Notes under the pieces: generated by a model
Database searches by the model: none
The model's input: only the letters and a program-made list of their open reading frames with translations
What the model was told of the DNA's origin: nothing
Assembly (NCBI GenBank): GCA_902496115.1
Contig: CABUZK010000008.1
Span: forward strand, 1-60,710
Origin: an uncultured Collinsella sp.
Lineage (GTDB): Bacteria; Actinomycetota; Coriobacteriia; Coriobacteriales; Coriobacteriaceae
DNA: 60,710 bases
Direction of reading: 5' to 3'
Program-made: the position numbers and the translations under genes
In this document: positions 16,609-24,200 of the stretch, piece after piece
Layout: the number at the start of each line of letters is the position of its first letter
Position numbering within the stretch: position 1 is the first letter of the stretch

Positions 16609-16947
16609 ATGAAAAAGATCACGGCTATCGTGCGCCAAGAGAAGCTTGAGGTTCTTAAAGATGCGCTGTTTGCTGCTGATGTTCGTGGTATGACCATCAA
16701 CCAGGTGCAGGGCTGCGGTGCGCAGCATGGCTGGAAGGAATACGTGCGCGGCAACGAGTTGCTTGTCAACATGATCCCTAAGGTGCAGTTCACCCTCATC
16801 TGCGCCGACGAGCACGTCGACGGCATTGTCGAGATTATCTGCAACGCCGCACGCACCGGAGCCGTCGGCGACGGCAAAATCTGGGTCGAGCCGGTTGAGG
16901 AAGTCATCCGCATCCGCACCGGCGAACACGGCCCCGCCGCGGTGTAG
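16609..16947 (+). CDS. PII-type nitrogen regulatory protein
   Basis: The 112-residue product has the PII fold signature: MKKITAIVRQEKL at the start, the T-loop region (about 36-55) and the C-terminal GDGKIWVEPVEEVIRIRTGEHG. PII proteins sense ATP/ADP and 2-oxoglutarate and gate the adjacent Amt channel. In an alignment by eye, the residue matching uridylylated Y51 of E. coli is L51, and the position of Y46 is V46 with a Y at 45. Control by uridylylation is therefore unlikely. It has a strong GAGAGGAAT site and is linked to amt. Confidence 0.95.
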   Translation: MKKITAIVRQEKLEVLKDALFAADVRGMTINQVQGCGAQHGWKEYVRGNELLVNMIPKVQFTLICADEHVDGIVEIICNAARTGAVGDGKIWVEPVEEVIRIRTGEHGPAAV

Positions 16948-17021
16948 AATCGACCGCCTGCCATCCGTAACGTTAAAATGCTGCAATGAGACACAAGGCT
17001 TGCGTTGCGGATGGACGGATT

Positions 17022-17684
17022 ATGGGTCGTAATAAATATCCCGAGGAGACGGTCGCGAAGATCCTCGACGCGGCGCTGGAGCTATTCTGCGCGCAGGGTT
17101 ATGAGGGCACGAGCATTCAAGACATCGTCGACCGCCTCGATGGCATGACCAAGGGTGCTGTCTATCATCACTTTAAGAGCAAAGAGGAGATTTTCAACGC
17201 CGCATTTGATCGGGCAATGGCTCCGATTGTTGAGCACCGTCGCTCAACGCTTGGTATCGGTAATATGACCGGAGCCCAAAAGCTCAAGCGGCTGTACGCG
17301 CCCGAGTCCGTTGTTCCGCAAATTGAGCTATGGGCACGCATGCATCCTGCGGCAGATCCGGTAAAAAGCTCGCGTCTACTGGCGATGCAGTACCAGGGCT
17401 CGTTTGACGAGTCGGCCGATGGCAATCTCTTGCAGGTAATCGAGGAGGGCATCACTGACGGCTCCATTGTGTGCGAATGCCCGCGCGAAGCGGCGGAGGC
17501 GGTGTCGTTGTTGGCGAATCTTTGGCTGTTGCCGCTGTTCCGTCCGCTCGAGCCCAAGGAGCGAATGCTTGCTCGCGCACAATGTTTGGCGCAGATGGCG
17601 GCCGCGGTGGGGCTTGATTTGGGTAATGAAGTGCTCCAGACAACGGCCCAGATTTGGGACGTATGGAACCGTGCTGGGTGGTAA
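17022..17684 (+). CDS. TetR/AcrR family transcriptional regulator
   Basis: The 220-residue product has an N-terminal TetR helix-turn-helix (about 5-55; KILDAALELFCAQGYEGTSIQDIVDRL and GAVYHHFKSKEEIF pattern) and a divergent ligand-binding C-terminus. I chose the ATG at 17022 because GGATGGA precedes it. An ATG 36 bp upstream is also in frame. It lies directly before a terminator, a perfect 11-bp-arm palindrome and an MFS gene, so it probably represses that transporter. Confidence 0.9.
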   Translation: MGRNKYPEETVAKILDAALELFCAQGYEGTSIQDIVDRLDGMTKGAVYHHFKSKEEIFNAAFDRAMAPIVEHRRSTLGIGNMTGAQKLKRLYAPESVVPQIELWARMHPAADPVKSSRLLAMQYQGSFDESADGNLLQVIEEGITDGSIVCECPREAAEAVSLLANLWLLPLFRPLEPKERMLARAQCLAQMAAAVGLDLGNEVLQTTAQIWDVWNRAGW

Positions 17685-17689
17685 TATAG

Positions 17690-17773
17690 ATACCAACGGT
17701 ATGTAATTGATTTGTGAGGGTAGCCACGGCTGCCCTTTTCAAGTCATTAAATACATACTAGCAGTATGTATTT
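17690..17773 (+). promoter_or_regulatory. Terminator and TetR-type operator region in front of the MFS gene
   Basis: A perfect palindrome with 11-bp arms and a 3-nt centre (17749-17773, core ATACATACT/AGTATGTAT) lies 12 bp before the MFS start. A weaker related palindrome, ATACC-AAC-GGTAT, sits at 17690-17702 just after the regulator stop. Between them a hairpin (17718-17735) followed by TTTT looks like the regulator's terminator. The palindrome is the likely binding site of the upstream TetR protein. Confidence 0.75.
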
Positions 17774-17785
17774 GGGGGCAGGCTT

Positions 17786-19048
17786 ATGGCTGGGATGCGA
17801 AGAATTAGCGTTTCGTTGGCGCCAAAAACAGTGCGATCTATCAGACTATTTGGCCTTCTTGTTGCACAGCTGTGTGCGTATTCAATGTTGTCAGCACTGT
17901 GCTTTGCGTGTCCGCTCTACTTGTTCGATTGCAGCGGCTCGTCAACGTTATATGGCGCCGTCGCGGCGATAGCGTTCATACCAGGCGTGCTCGCGACTCC
18001 GGTTGGCGGGATCTTGGCGGATCGGGGAAGACATCGCGGGGTTCTTGTGGTACTCGGCATTGTTCTGATGGCTACATCACTGCTGTTTATCCCCGTGAAG
18101 CGTTCGCTGCCTCTTGCGGTTGTCGTGGCAGCAATGCTTTGCGTCCAATATGGCATCCAATCGCTGTTGAAACCGATGCTTCAAATTGAGACGGTGCGCA
18201 TGACGGGCCAAGAAAAGGTTGAGCGTGCCACTGCGTTGGTCTCGCAGATAACCATGATGAGTAATATCTTGGGGCCTGTAGTCGGGACGGCAGTCTATGG
18301 GTGCTTCGGTATCGATGCTCTATGCGAAACTGCGGCGTTGACGTTTGCGATGTCAGCCCTGCTGTTCGGGGGCGCACTCAAGCAAAATGCCTCATCTGGA
18401 ATGACGGGGGACAGTACGACTTGCTCGACATGCCGAAACGATTTTCGGGAGTCGATTCGGTATCTGTCTCAAAACTCATCATTGCTCGTTGTGTTTTTGA
18501 TTGCGGCTATTTTGAACCTTGCGTTGGTTGGGCTAACGATTGGCGCTCCCGTTATTGTTGCAAAGCATCTCGGAATGCAGTCATCCTTTGTTGGGATTAT
18601 TGAGGTGGCTATGGGCTTAGGTGGTCTTGTCGGCAGTGGTTTGGTCGGTATTTGGCCGCATCGTTTTTCCTTCAAGGGCATATGTCGATATGTTGCGATG
18701 ATCTGTTTTGGAGTCGTACCGATTATTGTCACGCTACTGAGCGGTCCTGATGAATTAGCGTTTGCCGCGCTTGCGGCCGGCTCGGCATGGGTCATGGCGT
18801 GGGCAAGCATTACATCGGTCGAAATCGTTTCATTTGTTCAGCGGTCAGCGCCAAAGGAACTCTGCGGAAAAGTGCTGGCACTCGTTTATATGACGCTTTC
18901 CTGTGCAACGCCTATTGGCCAATTGGTTTACGGACTCGCATATGATCGATGGACACCGGCGATTGTATTCGCAGGCATGCTGGCGGTGCTGACGTTGACG
19001 ACGGCGCTGTTTTATCGGCTGAAAAGTCGCTCGTGGCGATTGTCTTAA
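17786..19048 (+). CDS. MFS transporter (macrolide-efflux-like)
   Basis: The 420-residue product has about twelve hydrophobic segments and the MFS loop motif GGILADRGRHRG between segments 2 and 3. The overall pattern resembles drug-efflux MFS proteins of the MefA/enterobactin-exporter group. The substrate is unknown. The start follows GGGGGCAGG. Its codons are visibly AT-richer (many TTT, ATT, GTT) than neighbouring genes, suggesting acquisition by transfer along with the upstream regulator. Confidence 0.88.
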   Translation: MAGMRRISVSLAPKTVRSIRLFGLLVAQLCAYSMLSALCFACPLYLFDCSGSSTLYGAVAAIAFIPGVLATPVGGILADRGRHRGVLVVLGIVLMATSLLFIPVKRSLPLAVVVAAMLCVQYGIQSLLKPMLQIETVRMTGQEKVERATALVSQITMMSNILGPVVGTAVYGCFGIDALCETAALTFAMSALLFGGALKQNASSGMTGDSTTCSTCRNDFRESIRYLSQNSSLLVVFLIAAILNLALVGLTIGAPVIVAKHLGMQSSFVGIIEVAMGLGGLVGSGLVGIWPHRFSFKGICRYVAMICFGVVPIIVTLLSGPDELAFAALAAGSAWVMAWASITSVEIVSFVQRSAPKELCGKVLALVYMTLSCATPIGQLVYGLAYDRWTPAIVFAGMLAVLTLTTALFYRLKSRSWRLS

Positions 19049-19110
19049 CGCGCTGGGGCACCGTGAATTTGTGGAGGCGGTGGTACGCCGCGCCGCGACG
19101 GCATTGTTTA

Positions 19111-19162
19111 GGCACGCCTCTCCTTCGTCTACAATATCGTGCAGACGAAGGAGAGGCGTGCC
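19111..19162 (+). promoter_or_regulatory. Perfect 20-bp palindrome over the ribosome-binding site of the HAD gene
   Basis: The arms 19111-19130 and 19143-19162 are perfectly complementary with a 12-nt spacer. The right arm contains the GAAGGAGAGG ribosome-binding site and ends one base before the ATG. The left end of the spacer overlaps TACAAT (19130-19135), a possible -10 element. It could be an operator around a promoter or, if transcribed from upstream, an RNA hairpin that hides the ribosome-binding site. Confidence 0.75.
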
Positions 19163-19163
19163 C

Positions 19164-20021
19164 ATGATCAAGATGTTTGCGAGTGACTTAGACGGAACGC
19201 TGCTGAACGCCCTACACGAGGCGGATGGGACCATCCGCCGTGCCATTCGCGAGTTGACCGAAGCCGGCCTGCATGTGGTTCCCGCGACCGGACGCTCGAC
19301 GCTGCCGATCGGCGAGCATGGCTTTACGGGCCTGGCGCTTGACGCCTGCTGCTCCAATGGATCAATCGTGCGCGACAGCCATGGAGAGGTGCTCAAGACC
19401 TGGACCATCGATCCGCAGACCACCGAGGAGCTGCTCAAGGCGTTCCCGGACATTTGCTTTGATTGCTCCACGCCCGATGGCATGTTCTCGAGCGGTTCGT
19501 TCGAGATGCACCAGGCGGGCTTTAAAAAGGACAGCCCTATCAAGCGCATCGTGATGCGCGGTATGCGTGCACGCGGCGGGTATCACGAGGAGCAGTATTT
19601 CGACCAGTCGATCGGTGACATCCTGCGCCACGATGTGTGCAAGATCAACTGTCGCGTGACCTCGCCCGAGCTGGAGCGCGAACTTAAGGCGTATTTGGCC
19701 GAGCGCTCGGACCGCGTGGTCAACGCGCCGTTCGATCCGGTGATGTTTGAGATCACAGACGTGGCGTGCAACAAGGGCGAGAGTGTGGCTTGGCTGGCGG
19801 GCTACTACGGTATTGCGGAGGATGAGGTCGCGGTCTACGGCGACGGCGGCAACGACATCGCCATGCTCAAGCGTTTCCGCCACAGCTATGCGACCAAAAA
19901 CGGCAGCGACGCGGCCAAGGCCGCCGCGAGCGCGACCATCGGCAGCTGTATGGCCCATGCCGTCCCCAAACACATGCTCGCCACCATGCGCAAGCAAAAC
20001 TCCCGCACCGTCATCGAATAA
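19164..20021 (+). CDS. Cof-type HAD-IIB family hydrolase
   Basis: The 285-residue product is a haloacid-dehalogenase phosphatase. Motif I is DLDGT near residue 8, a Thr-containing motif II follows (PATGR), then a Lys in NKGES, and motif IV GDGGNDIAM. The IIB cap is present between motifs II and III. Such enzymes dephosphorylate sugar phosphates, flavin mononucleotide or pyridoxal phosphate in the cytoplasm. The substrate is not predictable. I chose the ATG at 19164 from the GAAGGAGAGG site. Its leader is a perfect palindrome. Confidence 0.9.
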   Translation: MIKMFASDLDGTLLNALHEADGTIRRAIRELTEAGLHVVPATGRSTLPIGEHGFTGLALDACCSNGSIVRDSHGEVLKTWTIDPQTTEELLKAFPDICFDCSTPDGMFSSGSFEMHQAGFKKDSPIKRIVMRGMRARGGYHEEQYFDQSIGDILRHDVCKINCRVTSPELERELKAYLAERSDRVVNAPFDPVMFEITDVACNKGESVAWLAGYYGIAEDEVAVYGDGGNDIAMLKRFRHSYATKNGSDAAKAAASATIGSCMAHAVPKHMLATMRKQNSRTVIE

Positions 20022-20022
20022 T

Positions 20023-20049
20023 GTGACAAAGGGACAGCCCCTTTGTCGC
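20023..20049. repeat. GGGACAG-core palindrome, copy 3
   Basis: The arms GTGACAAAG and CTTTGTCGC flank GGACAGCCC. It starts two bases after the HAD stop codon. With copy 4 (20456-20484) it brackets the small-peptide locus. Confidence 0.75.
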
Positions 20050-20063
20050 GGGGGCCTGTGTTC

Positions 20064-20093
20064 TTGGAATACGAACATATATTCGTATATATA
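20064..20093 (+). promoter_or_regulatory. Putative promoter of the small-peptide gene
   Basis: TTGGAA (20064-20069) and TATATA (20088-20093) are separated by 18 bp on the plus strand. An inverted repeat ATACGAA/TTCGTAT lies between them and could be an operator. The transcript would start near 20100, giving a leader of about 75 nt. Confidence 0.5.
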
Positions 20094-20175
20094 ACTAGGC
20101 TCTGGTAGAATCGGTATTGTTGACGGCAGTTCCATGTGCCGGGCAGCGCCCTCCATCTGATGGGAGGTGATGCCC

Positions 20176-20301
20176 ATGACCGATTTGATTGATTTCGTGA
20201 GACTTCTGACCGCTTTGGTCTCGTTCTTCACAGCGCTTGTCGGCCTTTCCGAGGCACTCAAGCAGCGTTCGAAGCGCAACAGAAGGGGTCGCCGCCGCTA
20301 A
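20176..20301 (+). CDS. Small hydrophobic-basic peptide, type I toxin-like
   Basis: This 41-residue frame (start MTDLIDFVRLLTALVSFFTA) has one hydrophobic segment of about 15-18 residues, then a strongly basic tail rich in Arg and Lys. It has an almost perfect ribosome-binding site, GGGAGGTGAT, four bases before ATG. The leader can hide this site: CCTCC (20150-20154) faces GGAGG (20163-20167). GGGCAGCGCC (20141-20150) is exactly complementary to GGCGCTGCCC downstream of the stop (20328-20337), a long-range pairing typical of type I toxin mRNAs. I recognise no family. The size, charge and layout fit a membrane-acting toxin, but another small membrane peptide is possible. Confidence 0.55.
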   Translation: MTDLIDFVRLLTALVSFFTALVGLSEALKQRSKRNRRGRRR

Positions 20302-20369
20302 GGCGTTGACCCCCTAATGCAAACAACGGCGCTGCCCAGCTAGCTACAACTTGGGCTGCCGTCGACACT

Positions 20370-20398
20370 ATTCTACCCACGAATGCCATTTCGGACAA
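20370..20398 (-). promoter_or_regulatory. Putative promoter of an antisense RNA to the small-peptide gene
   Basis: On the minus strand TTGTCC (20393-20398) and TAGAAT (20370-20375) are separated by 17 bp. Transcription would begin near 20363 and run into the 3' end of the small-peptide transcript, covering the 20328-20337 pairing element. No reading frame lies downstream on that strand, so an antisense regulatory RNA is the simplest reading. The RNA end is unknown. A GC-rich hairpin around 20285-20313 is a candidate. Confidence 0.5.
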
Positions 20399-20455
20399 TT
20401 GGTAATGCCGCTTCAAAAGCCAGGCACAACTGGTACAACCTAGGCGGTCGCTGAA

Positions 20456-20484
20456 TGCGACAAAGGGACAGCCCCTTCGTCACA
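20456..20484. repeat. GGGACAG-core palindrome, copy 4
   Basis: The arms TGCGACAAAG and CTTCGTCACA flank GGACAGCCC. It is nearly the same version as copy 3, which lies on the other side of the small-peptide locus. Confidence 0.75.
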
Positions 20485-20519
20485 ACCCAAATATTGCCTT
20501 TACGTGTTGATACACACGG

Positions 20520-20547
20520 TGTGCAATAATACTCGCACTGTGCAATA
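20520..20547 (+). promoter_or_regulatory. Direct repeats upstream of the TetR gene
   Basis: Two exact copies of TGTGCAATA (20520-20528 and 20539-20547) are spaced 19 bp start to start, about two helical turns, just upstream of the TetR gene. A TTGATA lies immediately before. They could be an autoregulatory operator. Confidence 0.4.
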
Positions 20548-20576
20548 GCGCACGGACTGAGTAACAAGGAGGACGC

Positions 20577-21287
20577 TTGTCCCAGCTCGAGAAATGCGAC
20601 CGCCGGTCCCTTCGCTCGCAGCGTGCCCTTCGTCAGGCACTTGCCAGCGAACTTGCCGAAAGCGGCGACCTTTCGCGTATTAACGTCGCGTCGCTCACCG
20701 AGCGCGCTGGCCTTACGCGTCGCACGTTCTATTCGCATTACCGCGATATCCCCGACTTTATCAATCAAATCGAGGACGGTTTGCTGGCCGAGATCCGTGA
20801 GCGCATTGAGCTCATCACCGCAGCTCAGCTGCCCGATCTCTACCACAACATCGATGAGCTCGAGCCGGCGCCCGGTTCGGTTGAGCTGCTGCGTTATCTT
20901 GCGGCCAACCGCGACTTAATCGGTGCGCTGCTGGGTCCGGGCGGCGACCAGGCCTTCATTAAAAGGATCATCGATACCGCGCGTGAGGCTGTGGTGCCGC
21001 GTGCGCAGACGGGCATTTTGGGCCTGGCGCTGGGCACGTTCTTTGACTACTACGTCACCTACGTCGTGAGCGCCGAGGTCGGCATGATTCAGCGCTGGTT
21101 TGAGCGCGGGCTCACCGAATCGCCCGAGGCCATGGCGCGCATTATGACGGTTATCGCCTTTGTGCGCCCCGGTGACCTGTATGGCCAACCCATCGATATC
21201 AACGTGCCGGAATACGGCATGAAGCTATTGAACTTGCAGCTCGAGGATGCGGCTGACACCGCCGCAACCGTCGGGTCCAACAACTAA
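20577..21287 (+). CDS. TetR/AcrR family transcriptional regulator
   Basis: The 236-residue product has an N-terminal TetR helix-turn-helix (LRSQRALRQALASELAE, ASLTERAGLTRRTFYSHYRD) and a C-terminal all-helical domain of the DhaS-like kind. The start is TTG, supported by AAGGAGG four bases upstream. It ends 11 bp before the giant activase gene, so it shares an operon and probably controls it. Direct repeats at 20520-20547 are a candidate binding site. Confidence 0.88.
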   Translation: MSQLEKCDRRSLRSQRALRQALASELAESGDLSRINVASLTERAGLTRRTFYSHYRDIPDFINQIEDGLLAEIRERIELITAAQLPDLYHNIDELEPAPGSVELLRYLAANRDLIGALLGPGGDQAFIKRIIDTAREAVVPRAQTGILGLALGTFFDYYVTYVVSAEVGMIQRWFERGLTESPEAMARIMTVIAFVRPGDLYGQPIDINVPEYGMKLLNLQLEDAADTAATVGSNN

Positions 21288-21298
21288 GAGGAGAGACA

Positions 21299-24200
21299 AT
21301 GAGCAAACTCGTCGAAGGCATTAAGGACCGTATGGTCGCTGCCGCGCGTGAGGCTGCACCCGCCGTGGTGGATGCCGCGCAGAAGGCGGCGACCGCTGCT
21401 GCTGAGAAAGTTGCCGAGGCAGTCGCCGATGCCAAGAACGCGGCAGGGGAGACGTCCGTCGCTAGCGAGCCCGCCACCGCCGCTGAGCCCGTAGCCGCCG
21501 TCCGCACCCCCGAAGGCGCGATCTTCAACCCCGACAACGCCCGCGGCAACCTGCACCTGGGCATCGACGTGGGCTCCACCACCGTCAAGCTTGCCGTGCT
21601 CAATGACGACAACCAGATTGTCTACGCCAAGTACCAGCGCCACCACACCGACGTCCGTGCCTGCGCCCGCGACTTGTTCGAGGGCGCTGCGACCGTGCTG
21701 CCGACGGCCCAGATGACCTGCGCCATTACCGGCTCGGGCGGCCTGCTGCTGTCCCAGTGGCTCGACCTGGAGTTTGTCCAGGAGGTCATCGCCAGTAAGC
21801 GCGCCGTCGAGACCCTTATCCCGGCCACCGACGTCGCCATCGAGTTGGGTGGCGAAGACGCCAAGATCATCTACTTCGACAACGGCATCGAGCAGCGCAT
21901 GAACGGCACCTGCGCTGGCGGCACGGGCGCGTTCATCGATCAGATGGCAACCCTGCTGCACACCGATGCCAGTGGCCTCAACGAGCTCGCGGCCAACGCC
22001 ACCACCATCTATCCCATCGCCAGCCGCTGCGGCGTTTTTGCCAAGACCGACGTGCAGCCGCTGCTCAACGAGGGCGCCCGCCCCGAGGACGTGGCCGCCT
22101 CCATCTTCCAGGCTGTCGTGACCCAGACCATCTCGGGCCTGGCGTGCGGCCGTCCCATCCGCGGCAACGTCGCCTTCCTGGGCGGCCCGCTGCAGTATCT
22201 CTCCGAGCTGCGCCACCGCTTCTACCTCACGCTCAACCTGGACGAGGAGCACCGTATCGTGCCCCAAAACGCCCACCTGTTTGTGGCGAGCGGCGCCGCC
22301 ATGGCGCACGAGTCCAATAAGCTCAGCACGTTCCCGCAGCTCATCGAGGCCATCGATGCCCTGGGCGACACACAGGGTGCCGAGGTCGAGCGCCTGGATC
22401 CGCTCTTTGCCACCGACGAGGACTTTGCCGAGTTCAAAACCCGCCACGACCAGGAAGTCGTCCCCAAGGGCAAGCTCGAAGGCTACACCGGCCGCGTGTT
22501 CATTGGCATCGACGCCGGCTCCACCACCATGAAGGCCGCGCTCGTGGGCGAGGACGGCCAGCTGTTGCACACCTGGTACGGCAACAACAACGGCGACATC
22601 CTGGGCACGGCCAAGGTCATCATGGCCGATTTCTACAACCACATCCCCGCCGGCTGCACCATCGGCCACGTGACCACCACGGGCTATGGCGAGGCGCTGC
22701 TCATCGAGGCCCTCAAGGCCGACTCGGGCGAGATCGAGACCGTTGCGCACCTGCGCGGCGCCAAGGCGTTCCTGCCCGGCGTCGAGTTTATCCTGGACAT
22801 CGGCGGCCAGGACATGAAGTGCCTGTGCGTCAAGGACGGCGTTATCGAGCACATCATGCTCAACGAGGCCTGTTCGTCGGGCTGCGGTAGCTTTATCGAG
22901 AGCTTCGCCGTCTCTATGAACATGGACGTGCGCGCGTTCGCCGATGCCGCCATCCATGCCAAGGCCCCGGTCGACCTGGGCAGCCGCTGCACGGTCTTTA
23001 TGAACTCGCGCGTCAAGCAGGCGCAAAAGGAAGGCGCCACGGTGGGCGACATCGCGGCCGGCCTGTCCTATTCCGTCATCAAGAATGCCCTGTTCAAGGT
23101 CATTAAGCTGCGCGATCCCAAGGAGATCGGCAGTCAGGTGATCGTCCAGGGCGGCACCTTTATGTCCGATGCCACGCTGCGCGCATTTGAGCAGCTCACC
23201 GGCGTTCATGCCGTGCGTCCCGACATCGCCGGCTGCATGGGCGCCTACGGTGCGGCCCTGCTCGCCCGCGATCGCGCCGGCGCCGACGGCACCTCGACCA
23301 TCCTTTCGGCCGAGGACATCGCGCACCTCACCGTGACGCAAAAGCATGTCCGCTGCGGCCGTTGCTCCAACAACTGCCAGCTCACCGTTAACGACTTTGG
23401 CGGCGGCAGGCGCTTCATTACCGGCAACCGCTGCGAGAAGGGCGCTGGCCACAAAAAGCAGAAGACCGAGGCCCCCAACCTCTTCAAAAAGAAAAACGAG
23501 TTGCTGTTTAACCGCGAGGTCCTGAGTCCCGACGAGGCCCCGCGCGGCACCGTGGGTATCCCGCGCGCACTTAACATGTACGAGAACTATCCCTTCTGGC
23601 ACGCGTTCTTTACGCGCCTGGGCTTTAGCGTGCAGCTCTCCGACCAGTCGAGCAAGAAGACCTACCAGGCGGGCATCGAGTCCATGCCGTCCGAGAGCGT
23701 GTGCTACCCGGCAAAGATGAGCCACGGCCATGTGATGAACCTTATCGACCGCGATGTCGACTTCATTTGGATGCCGTGCGTGCGCTGGGAGCGCAAGGAG
23801 GATCCGACCGCCGGCAACTGCTATAACTGCCCCATCGTCATGAGCTATCCCACGGCGCTGGCGCTCAACATCGACGAGATCCGCGAGCAAAACATCGAGT
23901 TCCTGTACCCGTTTGTGCCCTATCACGATAAGACCGAGCTCAAGCGCCGCCTGTACCAGGTGCTCGCCGTCGACCGCGTGGCCGATGCTGAAGCCGGTCG
24001 CGGCCGCGTGCGCGGTCCTAAAATCACGCGCTCCGAGGTCGATGCCGCTGTCAACGCTGCTTTTGAGGCCGATGCGCGCTTCCACGAGGATATCCAGACC
24101 ATGGGCGAGGAGGCCCTTAAGTGGGTCGAGGACCACGGCGGCCACGGCATCGTACTCGCCGGCCGTCCCTACCATAACGACCCCGAAATCAACCATGCCC

